In this document: one piece after another, positions 37,255 through 48,367 of the stretch | Layout of the letters: the number at the start of each line of letters is the position of its first letter | Numbering within the stretch: the first letter of the stretch is position 1 | Assembly: GCA_032622095.1 (NCBI GenBank) | Contig: CP136069.1 | Span: forward strand, 43,874,194 to 43,938,193 | Reading direction: 5' to 3' | Length of the DNA stretch: 64,000 bases | DNA from: Siphonodentalium dalli | Taxonomy: Eukaryota > Mollusca > Scaphopoda > Gadilida > Siphonodentaliidae | Made by a program: the position numbers and the translations under genes | The notes under the pieces: generated by a model | Told to the model about the DNA's origin: nothing | Seen by the model: the letters and a program-made list of their open reading frames with translations, nothing else | Database searches by the model: none

Positions 37255-37972
37255 TTTATAAAGCTATGTTGACGACCGCGGGCTTTGTCTGAGTTTGGGG
37301 ACTTACCAAAACATTGCAGCTGCATGATAGCATGTATACTATAAGAGAACGGTATCCTAAAAACTCAGATCTTGGCAACAATAAACCAGAAACCCACATT
37401 TACAAGAACGCCGGTTTGTCAAAACCCGGATGTGCATGTATCTTTACATTTGCTCAGGGGTTCCTATACATGTATGTGAAAGGACATGGCTAGATCGTCT
37501 CCGTTTGGGTGTCCATATTATAATTCCCATCTACACCAACCTTGAACCACACCCAGACACCCAGCCGATCAGAAATGCGTTCAAGATGGCCGCGGCCATG
37601 AATATAAACATATAATGCTGTGAGAACATGCGAAATTAGGCTATGTGTATTTGGAGAATACCAGACGCTAGCAGGCGCCACATGGAGTAATGTCAACACA
37701 AAATATCAATACAAACCGAGTTACCATTGATTGTGATGGAATTACTCAGGTCCGCGGGAACTGGGCAATCGATCGCACCCTGTATGATTGATAGATTCAA
37801 TTCCATCTGATAAGATTTATTGCCAGTCAGCATTCGCGGTGTGTGTTCGTGTTGCGCTCGGTATTTAATCGGACGGAAAAAAATGGAGAAGAGAAATGAA
37901 ACTCGATTTCGGAAATAAGTTCATCAAGTCGTGCTATTCTCGAGTCTTTCGCGCCCATAAATTCCAATGCGC

Positions 37973-38050
37973 CAGGGGGGGGGGTGAAAAAAAAATTCCG
38001 GCACGTATGCCGGGGTGGGTGGGTGGTCACAGCCACAAACAAGCAATTTT
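37973..38050 (+). mobile_element. Left end of a hAT-like element related to 8558-9930
   Basis: CAGGGGGGGGGGTGAAAAAA, then TATGCCGGGGTGGGTGGGTGG matches the inverted end of 8558-9930 (read from its right end). A matching right end was not found, so it is solo or truncated. The A/T-rich and G-rich sequence to 38474 may be its interior. Confidence 0.55.
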
Positions 38051-38472
38051 TTCCGCAACTAAAAAAAATATTCCTGCTTGTTTTTTAGTGTTTTGGCAAT
38101 GAGTTGGGCTTCAAAACCACTTTGAAAGAGAGAAATAATGTAATTCTAACTGTAAATTTACTGCAGGCAGTTATCGTGTTGTATTTTGTTGCAAATTTTG
38201 AAATCCAAGATGGCCGCTGGCAGCCATGTTTTTTTGGCCGAATGACCTCAAAATGACTCATTCCTATTTACATGTCCATGTTAACATCCATGATAAATAA
38301 TATGCACAGAAATTCATATACAGCTGTTTACAGTGAATTTCCCCCCGAAAATCTCTGTTTTAGTGTTAAAAGGGGGGGTGGGTGTCAAAAAATGGTCGGA
38401 AAAAACTGCCGAAAACGGAAAAAAAATTGGCGGTGGGGGTGGGTGGGTACAAAAAATGATCGAAAGGGAAAA

Positions 38473-38474
<2 letters not shown>

Positions 38475-38526
<52 letters not shown>
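38475..38526 (+). repeat. CT microsatellite
   Basis: An uninterrupted CT dinucleotide run. Serine-leucine frames here are artefacts. Confidence 0.97.
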
Positions 38527-38528
<2 letters not shown>

Positions 38529-38913
38529 CCCTGAGACTCCATGCAGTATCTCCTCTCGCATCTATACATTGTTATCTAGCTTTTTACCTTTTTCTTTCTT
38601 TCGTTACTTCTTTCTCCTTTTCGTCTTCTCTGTGACGCCGACATGCAGGGTCGGGTTACGACGTTTCATAAGTTTGCAGTTTTGGACCAGGAACCAGTCT
38701 ATTCAGCAAGAGACAGTAGGCCTACGTGTTTTTAAATCGTCAAATAAACAAATACCAGAATCATAAAAAAAAAGGCAGACGACAGCTTAGAAAGCATTGT
38801 CAAGGTCATTCACTCTGCTTTTATAGACCTGTGGCTGACGCATGCGAACAACGCATGCAGCTATCGGGTTATAGGCGGAACGTTTCAAACCGTATACATA
38901 TATCACTGGCATT

Positions 38914-38952
38914 GCGGCTGACGCAGTTAAACGCAAACTGCGTCAGTCGCAG
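38914..38952. repeat. Small perfect hairpin (CTGACGCAGTTT)
   Basis: GCGGCTGACGCAGTT and AACTGCGTCAGTCGC pair around AAACGCA, with one mismatch in the stem. It lies just upstream of the GGTTCTT array. Confidence 0.8.
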
Positions 38953-38967
38953 ACTCGCAACCCCGTG

Positions 38968-39590
38968 CACTCTTAGAAAAAATCGGAACCCAATGGTTCT
39001 TCTTTGGTTCCCCACTTGTCCTCCAGGCGGAACCAAATGAAGAACCAACTGGTTCTTCGGGGGGTCCTAGAACCATTTGGTTCTTCAGAATTGGGTCTAT
39101 CGGGAATCAAACCAAGAACCATTTGGTTCCTCATGATTGCGACTATTGAGAACCAAATTTAGAACCATTTGGTTCTTCATTATTTACAACAGCAGAACCA
39201 GTTGGTTCTCCACGAACGAAAATTTGGTTCTTCGTTGATATAATTGGTTCTTCATGTAGAACCATTTGGTTCTTCGGTAGTAATAATTTGGTTCTTCAAC
39301 AATAATAATGGTTCCTCACAGAGAAAATTGAAGAACCAAATTTGGTTTTTCAAGTTTGTCCTCCAGGCGGAACCAATAGGTTCTTCGTGATTAAAATTTG
39401 GTTCTTCGTCTCAAGAACCAAATGGTTCTTCATTGGTTCTTCCTCAATAACCAATCCTTGATTCTTCATTGGTTCCAATTTGGTTCTTCCTTAAGAACCA
39501 ATTCCCCCTTCTCACTTCCACCAAGAACCATTGGTTCTTCATTTGGAATAATTTGGTTCCCTGTTGGATACAGCCCCAAGAACCAGTTGG
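38968..39590. repeat. Array of AAGAACC/GGTTCTT motifs in both orientations
   Basis: It begins with CACTCTTAGAA (38968-38978), a transposon-like end whose inverse TTCTTAGAGTG occurs at 43766-43776. About 35 copies of GGTTCTT/GAACCA follow in some 600 bp, many as AGAACCATTTGGTTCT palindromes. The segment CTTGTCCTCCAGGCGGAACC appears twice, about 340 bp apart, so part of the array is a tandem duplication. Confidence 0.85.
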
Positions 39591-41460
39591 ATATGTAACA
39601 TAGTTTGCATTATAAACACTGAAAAATGCATTACATTCTCTGTACAGGTCAATTAGAAGAATTTTTTTCATAAATATAATCATTTATTCATCAAACTTGA
39701 AAATTATTCTACATATAGTCAGGTGGAAATTTTGGCACAATATTTTTTAGGTATTGAGTATTTTAAAGATAGTAGACCATAGCTTGTAGATTTATTTGTC
39801 AATTTAAAAATCATTTTTAAGTCAAATATTTTTTCAGTAAGTCAATAATCTCATTTAAGGTTTTGTTGTAAACGTGAATTTGTTTTAAAATGTTGGCATA
39901 TGTATATTATAATGAGCTGAGACTTGAAATCTAAATATTCAATTGTTTGATGACTTTTGATGATCACAAGTTTCTTTTGTTCAAATATATTTACAAATAC
40001 TCCACCATCATTCTCTTGCCCAATTTTGTTCCAGAACCCCAAGTCACGTTCAAGATTTGTTTACATTTATTTATTTATTTGAGATAAAAGATGAATGAGT
40101 TTAATGACCAATTGGAAATACTATTTGGTGTTGAATGGGATATTAATAAGAATTTCAGTCCCTGTAGCAACATTTCTAATGGGACGATAAACTTCCGTTA
40201 TAATTTATTTCCTTATTTGAAATTATCAGGTCTCAAAATAAGGTGCCGGACATTTGCAGAATGAGGGCTCCAGAGGGTTAATTTAGTAATGCTACCCCGC
40301 ATAGCGGGCTAACATCACCATATTCACCATCTAGGGACCCTACTATGTTTAGATATTAATCAGCTATTGAGAACTACCTTCAGAAGGAGGTCCTCAGAGG
40401 GTGAATTTGGTGATGTTAGCCCGCTATGCTGGGTAGCATCACTAAATGCATCTGCTGAAGACCTCATTCTGCAAATGACCGGCACCTTATTTAGCTGCCT
40501 GGAAATACTTCAGACTAGTACCATTTAATTTTTCTCTGGGAGTAGTCAGAATCATCTTGATGCATATTTTCTGGACGTTTTAGAAATATGCGACACGTGT
40601 TGACTTCATCCCACGATTTCCTGGTTTTTTCCAATAATATTAATAAATTATTACCCGTTTCAACAACGCCAAACAGTTGTTAGAAAAAGAACACAGCATC
40701 TAGAATAGTATCAAATAGCGACGATGTCAAACCACAGTAGAAGTGCAACTACTGATGTAAAAATGTCCATTCAGAAAGTCAACAAATGATATGCACAAAT
40801 TAAACCAGATCTAATTATTTGGGAACTTGACATTCGTGTACACATATTTGAGTGTATATGGTTCCGGAAGATGCCACTCCAAATGAATCCATTTGTTGCT
40901 TTCCTCGATAGTTCAGACTTCTCGCAAGAGACTAATAAACAAACGCATGCCTCATGTGCGCGAAAACCAGAACATACACATAGCTAGTTCTGACTAGTCC
41001 CAGAAAAACAAATAAGGTGGAATATATCAATAGCTCAATTGAATCTAGATATTTCACTTTGCAACATAGTAGTCGTGTCATATATACAAATCACGAATAT
41101 GCCAATAGTGCGAATTAGCTTATTGAGCCACACAGTTGCACCAAATAGTGAGATTTGAGAAAACATAAAACGTTTGTATTTGTATGACAACTGGTAAGAT
41201 ATTCTGAAGTCGCTCCCATCCGACGCCCTCAGCTTCACATTCCTTGACGTTTTAATAGAAAGAATGGGACTTTATCTGACTATTCTGGTAACAATGCTGA
41301 TCCACAGTTTCATAGCTGACATGTTTAGAGCAGGGAATGTAAAAGTGTTTCTCATCCTTATTTTGAAGGTCATGCACATTGTCGTTCATTCTTATTTTGA
41401 ATATCAGAGTTCTCTGTTAACATGGTTTCATCTGACCTCTCTGCATTTAGATTCCAACTA
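39591..41460. other. No gene apart from a MITE; AT-rich
   Basis: Outside 40231-40494 the sequence is AT-rich and featureless up to the zinc-finger relic. Confidence 0.5.
40231..40494. mobile_element. Double-hairpin GCAGAATGAGG MITE, copy 2
   Basis: Ends CAAAATAAGGTGCCGG / CCGGCACCTTATTT differ from copies 1, 4 and 5, but CATTTGCAGAATGAGG and the two hairpins are shared. The linker between hairpins is short. Confidence 0.8.
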
Positions 41461-41469
41461 CATTCCTAT

Positions 41470-41743
41470 GTGAATCTTCAGAATGAAATTGTCTTCTAAA
41501 TATATTTTCGTCAATCATCTCGAATGGACACATCTCACATTTGAAGACACATCTCACATTTGAAGACAGCTCCGCTAGATGGGCGATATCTTTCCAAAAT
41601 GACATCTCAATGAAACAGATCGCCGGCACACATAGTCACAAAAGTTACTTAATTTGACACGGTTCTTGTCTATATGCAGCAACTGATGACGTTTCAGGGA
41701 TAACCGGTCGTTGAAACTGACCTGACACGTTGGACATCTACAA
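41470..41743 (-). pseudogene. Degraded C2H2 zinc-finger exon fragment
   Basis: On the minus strand, after TTTATTTGTAG (a possible acceptor), the frame encodes CPTCQVSFNDRLSLKRH followed by QLLH. This is a complete C-x2-C-x12-H-x3-H finger. A second finger follows (NFCDYVCRRSVSLRCH) in which the first cysteine is replaced by serine. The frame then stops. In the neighbouring frame KCEMCPFEMIDENIFRRQFH continues with SEDSH, another finger-like C-x2-C...H-x4-H. Between them a block of about 19-20 bp (TTCAAATGTGAGATGTGTC) is tandemly duplicated. The frame change, lost cysteine and internal duplication suggest a pseudogene or relic exon of a poly-zinc-finger gene. No flanking exons were recognised. 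Confidence 0.6.
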
Positions 41744-42216
41744 ATAAAAAATAATATCTCATTAAAGGACTCAGGCCTTAAATGTAAATGGCTCATTCGA
41801 ACTACCAAATTTGTTCCTACGATAGGTCGAAAGTAAACAAACTATTGATGCACCGGCTTCATATGCTCTGAAAAACACTTTGCCAAAGTCACAGCCATTT
41901 CTCAGCCATTTTCAACTTTCGCCAGAAGTAAGATAAACGCTCTTTATTGCTACCATATCAGGAGTAGAGTACCATGGAACGTTCTTTTTTTGTTCCATTT
42001 CTTGTAAATGGCTGTTTTGTGTTTGGGACCCTAACACGGTATTCACAGACTCACAGTTGTATTTGTCATTACTTCAATGCGTCTTTTTTTGGGTTACAAA
42101 ATGTTCGTAGAAAGGTAGTTAAGATATTTATCGAACTATTTCGATACTTGGAAAAATTCTGAAGCTAATAATATTGTTTCTATCATGGAGCACAAACCGC
42201 GCGGTGGCTTCAATAT

Positions 42217-42474
42217 CCCTTCCATGATGGGATCGGCACAGCAGATGCAGAATTAAAGATCATGTGACAGGAATTCTCTTTATATATATGCGAGTCTCCC
42301 ATAGGCAGCCTCGCATATACCAGAGAATGCACTGGCTTATAGTCATGGTACATATTGTTAAGATCATGCATTTTCTTAATATGCATCTCATATGAGAGAC
42401 TCACATATATATAAGAGAATGCATTGGCACACATGGTTTTCGCAAAATTTTAGGATGCTCCAGCCAAGGAAGGG
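42217..42474. mobile_element. CCCTTTCATGA-type element
   Basis: Starts CCCTTCCATGATGGGATCGG, has two hairpins (42265-42333, 42360-42428) and ends TGCTCCAGCCAAGGAAGGG before TTAA 42475-42478. The left flank reads ATAT. Confidence 0.75.
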
Positions 42475-42699
42475 TTAATAAAAGGCCACAAGTTCCCAAA
42501 TAAGGTGGCTTTGTTTGACAATGTATTTTCGTGTGATTAATCCACATAGTAAATTTGAAAGGTATCGGATAATCATAATTTGAGTTAACATCCAGACAAC
42601 AAAATAATCATCAAATTCTACATGTACTCGTCAATGATTATTTAGTACAGAAAGGGTTAATGACTGTATATTCGCTGGCGAGCAAGCTCGCAATATTGT

Positions 42700-43016
42700 G
42701 TATGTCATTTGCAGAATGAGGTCCCCAGATCATGGATTTAGTGACACTACCCTGCCCAGCAGACTAGCATCACCAAATTCACACTCTGAGAACTTCATTC
42801 AGCTTAAGCCTCAACTGCTATGGGAGACCTAGGATCTCATTGACGTTCCCCAGTTGAAGTTGGTGATGTTCACCCATTAGTTACTTTGATTATGCATTTT
42901 ATCTTCTGCAAATTAGGGGTTTATAGAAATTTCTAAGAAGGAAAAAAGTAACTAAAATCAATGTTAATTTGAGACTACAGATATTTCCCAGATGAGGCCT
43001 AAGCAGAATGATAATA
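42700..43016. mobile_element. Double-hairpin GCAGAATGAGG MITE, copy 3, eroded
   Basis: The left hairpin and the long spacer (with GAAGTTGGTGATGTTCACCC) are clear; the right hairpin is reduced to AAGCAGAATGATA. Confidence 0.7.
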
Positions 43017-43124
43017 CCATCGGTGCTGATATGTCGATGAATTACTGCTCTGAGGCCAGTCAGAGTGCTTGGTGATAAGTATATGCCTTGATTTTTGGTT
43101 TCACTTAAGTTCAGTTTAGCATAG

Positions 43125-43776
43125 AAATTTGGTTCTTCGTTTGGTTCTTCAAAACGCGTGAGTCAGTGTTCTAGAGAGCGCGAAGAACCAAATGCCCATA
43201 ATATCGGTTCTTGGCGACGTGAAGAATTGTAGAGAACGCCCTCTAAAGTGGTAATAATAGTCAATACCGTAAACTATGTGACATAGATCTACAATCTGAA
43301 AGCTTTCAAGTTTACTTTAATTAGGTCTTATTTAAATTCAACTGAGATTATTTTACAAATCATCCGACATCCTAAATATAACTTAAGATAACTAATATAA
43401 TCACCTTCAAAAGTAGCAACACGTGCTGTCAACTGGCAGTCTGGCACTCGATCAACCATTGCTCCACATCGCTAGCACACCACATGGCCGGTTCATTTGT
43501 CGATTCTGTCGGATTTTGTTCCATCGCCTCTCACAAAAATCAGCGATCGAAAATGGCGGTTGTGAAAACTCAAAACGAGGTCGTAGTTCTGTTCCATTTG
43601 GGCGACACGCATTTATTACGAACCGCAACTCATGTTATACAAAATTGGTTCTTCATTTGGTTCTTCAAAACGCGCGAGTCAATGTTTGGTTCTAGAGAGC
43701 GCGAAGAACCAAATCCCCATAATATCGGTTCTTGAAGGCGTGAAGAACCGTAGGGTTCTTGACTGTTCTTAGAGTG
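43125..43776. mobile_element. GGTTCTT-type element with TTCTTAGAGTG right end
   Basis: TTTGGTTCTTCGTTTGGTTC, then CAAAACGCG(T/C)GAGTCA and GAGAGCGCGAAGAACCAAAT occur twice, at 43127-43240 and 43643-43750. The right end is TTCTTAGAGTG. It probably belongs to the same family as 38968-39590. Confidence 0.65.
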
Positions 43777-45230
43777 TGTGCAGTGATATATGTATGGTTT
43801 GAAACTTTGCGCCTGACCATATAGCCGCATCCATTGGTAGCAGGTCTGTGAAAGCAGCTTAAGCATTCGTATATCTACTTTGAGCTGAAGGTCTATTATT
43901 CAAATATATGTTTACTTCCACAATGTACAAACTATAAGTCTGTTGTTTCCGAATTTCGCGTATTAGACTGGTCATTGTCCCCGTCTGTCCAGCCGCCTGA
44001 TTGGTCCAGCCGCCTGTTTGCATCAGTGACATGCCACTGTTTACTTTCTGTGTGTAATACTACACTGTGCACATTGTGGGCAGCTCAGATTATACTGACA
44101 TGCAGTGTCTCGGGTCGAAGGCCCGGGTATTGATTGGACGAGTTTGTCGTGTACACGGTATACTGCTTTCTTCTATTATGTTTCCCATTGCTGGGATGTA
44201 ATATGTCATATTGAGCTTTGTGGGTGCAACGAGTGCTTCTCCTGCGGAAACCGGAAACAGACGCGCACGACTAGTAGATAAATATCACATTAACCCTCTA
44301 ATTAGTGAATGGAATGTCTCAGACAGCTATAAAAGTGAAGAGTGGAATGGTTCATACTGAATTTGTAGGAATGTCTATATACCATATTAACCCTTAGCGA
44401 ATGGAAAGCCCCCTGCAGTGAGAAACAACAGTGTACATTAAGACTGTCAATACACTTGTGTACGGACGTGTAGATACTAAAAGCAACACGCAGACAGATA
44501 ATCGTCTTAAGGATTCGTTTGCAGGGATATCCGGCTACCACAATTACACTGTTATTAAGCCTGACCTTTCACATATTGCAATTTGCCACAAAATGCTAAT
44601 GCTTAGGTTGGGACGCTATATTCAATAAGGGGTCTTTATTTCCATGTGTATTTAAAGTGATGTGAAACACCCCGGTCGGATGATCAATTAGAAATGAAGA
44701 ATAATCTTCTCCAAAGTAATAATTTTTGTAAATATTATATCCAAATTGACAACACACGCCATCATTCTTGTATATTAATTAAATGCAGTGACTCGAGATG
44801 GCGAAATCGTTTTCGTTAGTTTATCGTCGATAGATGCGTCCCGAACAGAGTAGTAAATATTTACAATTGAGCGTTGTTCAGAAGATGTTTTCTATGGAGT
44901 GGTACGGTCGATTTGCTTGGGATTTTCGGCGATGTAGTAGAATCCTACATTCCTCCTGTTGGCATAGTGCCTGAATACTAACTTAACAGTTTAACGCACC
45001 CGAACAAGTCCATAATATGTCTTTAAGTTTTCGTTGTCATCCCATTAGCAGTATATGACTGTCAATACCTACATTTTACTGAATGTGTTCAATTTTGTTT
45101 ATCATATGCGCAATTGGTATAAGGGTGTTTCTTGTATATCTATATTTATCCAGTTGAAAACATTCAAACGAAAAATATGTTGAATATTTACATGTTATTT
45201 ATATGTTTTGTATACTCGTTATCCATTATT
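43777..45230. other. Upstream of the IS1 exon; no exon 1 found
   Basis: I looked for the expected N-terminal residues before PFEYM (…KKI.EWP-like) and for an ATATCCTT 5' splice site, and found neither. A 17-bp duplication (GTCCAGCCGCCTG) is at 43988-44020. Confidence 0.5.
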
Positions 45231-45247
45231 TCCTTAACTTTATCCAC
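45231..45247 (+). promoter_or_regulatory. U12-type branch point and AC 3' splice site of a minor (AT-AC) intron
   Basis: TCCTTAAC matches the U12 branch-site consensus (TCCTTRAY). It is followed after a short spacer by the terminal dinucleotide AC, immediately before the conserved PFEYM codons. The branch-to-acceptor distance of about ten bases is in the range expected for U12 introns. AT-AC introns are known at equivalent sites of vertebrate voltage-gated sodium and calcium channel genes. The matching ATATCCTT 5' splice site was not found next to a plausible exon 1 in this window. Confidence 0.85.
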
Positions 45248-45353
45248 GCCTTTTGAGTACATGGTGTTGATGACCATTACTGCCAACTGTATCGTCCTGG
45301 CGCTAGAAGAACATCTGCCGGAGGAGGACAAAACTCCTTTAGCACAGCAGCTC
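45248..45353 (+). CDS. Cav2-type calcium channel alpha-1, exon encoding domain I S1
   Basis: This internal exon encodes the first transmembrane helix of repeat I of a voltage-gated calcium channel alpha-1 subunit, the pore and voltage-sensor protein of the presynaptic plasma membrane. It reads [20 protein letters not shown], then [15 protein letters not shown]. The ALEEHLP..DKTPL loop is the Cav2 form; Cav1 and Cav3 differ here. The exon is 106 nt, enters with 2 nt of a codon already used, and ends in phase 0 at a GTGAGT donor (45354). No AG lies just before the conserved PFEYM. Instead the sequence has TCCTTAAC (45231-45238) and then AC (45246-45247), a U12-type 3' splice site. The only nearby AG (45256-45257) would delete PFE. 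The upstream exon was not found. A 498-bp TTAA-type element begins 88 nt after the donor. Confidence 0.93.
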
Positions 45354-45441
45354 GTGAGTACTATACTAGATTTATCCCTTAATTACACTCTTAGAACAAA
45401 TGTTTATAAATTCTACACAATATGTGTTAGATTTATCATAA

Positions 45442-45939
45442 CTCTTTCAGTGCCACGGGCAGATCTCATCGGCCCTAATTTACGGTCTGTAGAGTGCCAG
45501 GGCTGATAAACAATGTTGTTGTTGTTTTTTTTGTTTTTTTGTTTTTTTTGGGTTGAATATTTTTTGTCTTTCGGGGTATGCTTAAACATGCTATAGCGAA
45601 TTTAAAAACAAACTGGATAAAACCTTAGGGGCATGTTATAACTCAAAACTATCACCGTGTATTCATAGTAATAATTTTGATGCCCATGAAAAACGTCAGA
45701 TTCCCTGGCACTAAACCTACAAAATAAGTCTGGCACTGAAATAGTTAAAGAATATAAGAACAAATTATTAAAATTGTAAAAAATTGTAAAAAATAATAAC
45801 AAATGATGAAAAATTGTTAGGCCAATGCTTCTCTTATATATGCGAGGCAGGCGACCTATGGTCGACTCGCATGTATAAGAGAATGCATTGGCACAGGGTA
45901 TATGGGTTGATACAAAAATCGGACTTGGCACTGAAAGGG
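45442..45939. mobile_element. Compound CCCTTTCAGTGCCA-type element in the channel intron
   Basis: Left end CTCTTTCAGTGCCACGGGC. An internal terminus TGGCACTGAAATAG followed by TTAA is at 45731-45748, then cassette spacer, one hairpin (45823-45894) and a second terminus TGGCACTGAAAGGG before TTAA 45940-45943. It therefore contains a shorter complete element plus an added cassette. It lies 88 nt after the IS1 exon donor. Confidence 0.8.
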
Positions 45940-45943
45940 TTAA

Positions 45944-48110
45944 ACAAAATCGTGTGGAAATGACACATGTCATATATTTGTCGGTGGAAATTTCTCAACA
46001 TTGAATATGAGTGAATATGTGCGTATATATTAGTAGTATATCTACATGTTCTATACGAGACACAAACCTCGTAAGCTATCACATTAGAAATATGACAGTA
46101 GCTTTAAAACTTTGTGCTACACAATTATGTGCTGTTGAATTTTGTCACAAACACAGAGTATAACAAATTTAAAAGCTGCTGCCAATGTGTTGTCTTCAGT
46201 AGATCTCATCTAATAACTATGATACAGTCACATATTCACTCATATTCAACATTGTGGAAATTCCACCGTCACATATGTGTCATATGTCGTTTCTACACAA
46301 TTTTGTTTAAGATCAAATGTAACACATATTGTGTAGAATGTATACATATTTGTTCTAAGAGAGTAAGATGTAATAATTCAAACATATGCATGTAGAGCTG
46401 TGTGTAGGTAGCCAGCGAAATGCGATTAATTGCATGAATATTCTGCCAGGCAAATCTGCTGGTGAATGTAGCCTATCGCTGAAATGAAATGATTGGTTTG
46501 TGGAAGCACTGATCAGAATGTGATTTTTGTGATTCGTTGGTCTGTGCTAAATCGAAACGCTGGACAATTATACATATATAATATACGTCATACGTTAGAA
46601 AGTGTTAGATATAGTCGCTCGAAAATGAAGAATTTATCCTGTGTGACTCGCTGGCTTGTGCAAAAATAATTCTGAGGACACCGTTTCCAAATTGTCCCCA
46701 GTGTGGAACATGATTGAAGTCGCTCAGATTCATAGCGTTGTGCGGATTTTATTCTGACTTGACCATAAATGTTTCCATGGATCGAAGGACTATATAATGA
46801 GACTACAAGACTACAAGATAATGGCAGATTTCAATCCAAGAATTACGAAAACTCGGATTTTTTACAGAATCAACCAACTTACCTCCACCGTTGATTAAAC
46901 CTGATGAAAAATATACAGGTTTTCTAATGGTATATACCACAATGGATTTATACTATAGACTACACCGACACGGTCCCCTGTGCATGTGTACTGATGAACG
47001 TGTGCATGCATGGTATAGTCCATGGTTTCTGGCCAGTGTTAACATACATGGATAATGTTCAAATTGTGTTTTTCTACTCGGAATGAGGATTTATTCAACC
47101 GCGACAGCCCTACCAAAATTAGTATACGTATATGTTGGTGTTCGTCTTTGAACGATTCGCTATCGTGTAAAAATATCGATTTGATACCAAAAATTCAACT
47201 GTGGCAAATAAATTCCACACTGCAATGAAGATATGGATATTTTATATTCCAACAGTCTCATTGTTTCTGAGTTTATATTGTATACGTGTATGCCGTACAA
47301 AGACAGGATTTGTTTAAATTCAACGATCATAGCTGTGTACATGTATATCATGTATTGGCGTGTACAAGCGAATGAAACGATGGAAGGAAGATGGATTGTA
47401 ATCTGTCGACGCCAAGCCATCGCAATTCTTTTACAACACCAACCATTCAACTGCTTCAGGAATACTCGCACTGTCGCTGTGGACTTATTCGAAACCGTAT
47501 CATTCAGTATATATATACGTCTCTAATTGCGGCAATGCTCCACATGAGGATTGATTCTTGTGATAGCCATTTTGCCCGCCATCATATACATGTATAGAAG
47601 ATAAATACTCGACAATTGGAAAATTGTAAGTGGAATTGGAATATAACTGATTCAGATTGTTTCCACAAACCAAACAAATCAACTTAATACTGTATTATAT
47701 GTAGCAAGGTTGTGTCGGGAACTCTCCAATGACCCGTTACAGTTATTACACACGTGGCCTACATCCGATAATATATAGGACAGGGCGCTAAATTAGTCGA
47801 TTCCACTGGTTTCTATTGATCTATATACCCAGGTTGCAAAAAATTATAAAGCTGTCGCCCCGGTACGATTCAGAAAATTTCACATTAATTGTTTTCGCTT
47901 TATTTTGTGAGTCAATATCGGCAAGTAAATTATTTGGTTTTAAGTGAATGTGCTTTAATTAAAAATAGTTCCCGTCGAGGTCGTTGTAATCTGAACTGTT
48001 GTGAGATTTGTTTAACCGTGGAAAGTTCTGGAACATGAGTTTAGTATTCAATAAAGACTGACGAGACTGATAAAATCAGCCAACATACAGTTACCACTGC
48101 AACATGGTCA
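45944..48110. other. Channel intron, unique AT-rich DNA
   Basis: ATTCACTCATATTCAACATT at about 46232 is the inverse of 45996-46015, with further pairing nearby (GTGTAGAAACGACATATGAC region), giving a loose 300-bp inverted repeat. No exon is seen. Confidence 0.45.
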
Positions 48111-48367
48111 AGCCTTGAAATAGCATGTCTGTCATTTGCAGAATGAGGTCCCCAGAGGGTGAATTTAGTGATGCTACCCCGCATAGCGGGCTAGCATCAC
48201 CAAATTCACCCTCTGGGGACCTCATTCTGCTTACACCTCAGCAGAATGAGGTTCCCATAGGGTGAATTTGGCGATGCTAGCCCGCTATGCGGGGTAGCAT
48301 CACTAAATTCACCTCTGAGTCTGGGAACCTCATTCTGCAAATGACAGACACTCTATTTCAAGGCTTG
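48111..48367. mobile_element. Double-hairpin GCAGAATGAGG MITE, copy 4 (best preserved)
   Basis: Ends AGCCTTGAAATAG / CTATTTCAAGGCT. Each hairpin has GTGATGCTACCCCGCATAGC GGG... as a GC-rich inner palindrome. The two hairpins are reverse complements of one another around TTACACCTCAGC. Confidence 0.88.

Noticed and set aside
38272-38766. 164-residue frame with a SLSLSL tract
   Set aside because: Again caused by the CT run at 38475-38526; flanking residues show no family.
45132-45247. Extending the IS1 exon upstream through the open frame ([12 protein letters not shown]...)
   Set aside because: The residues are not channel-like and the U12 branch site lies inside this stretch, so it is intron.
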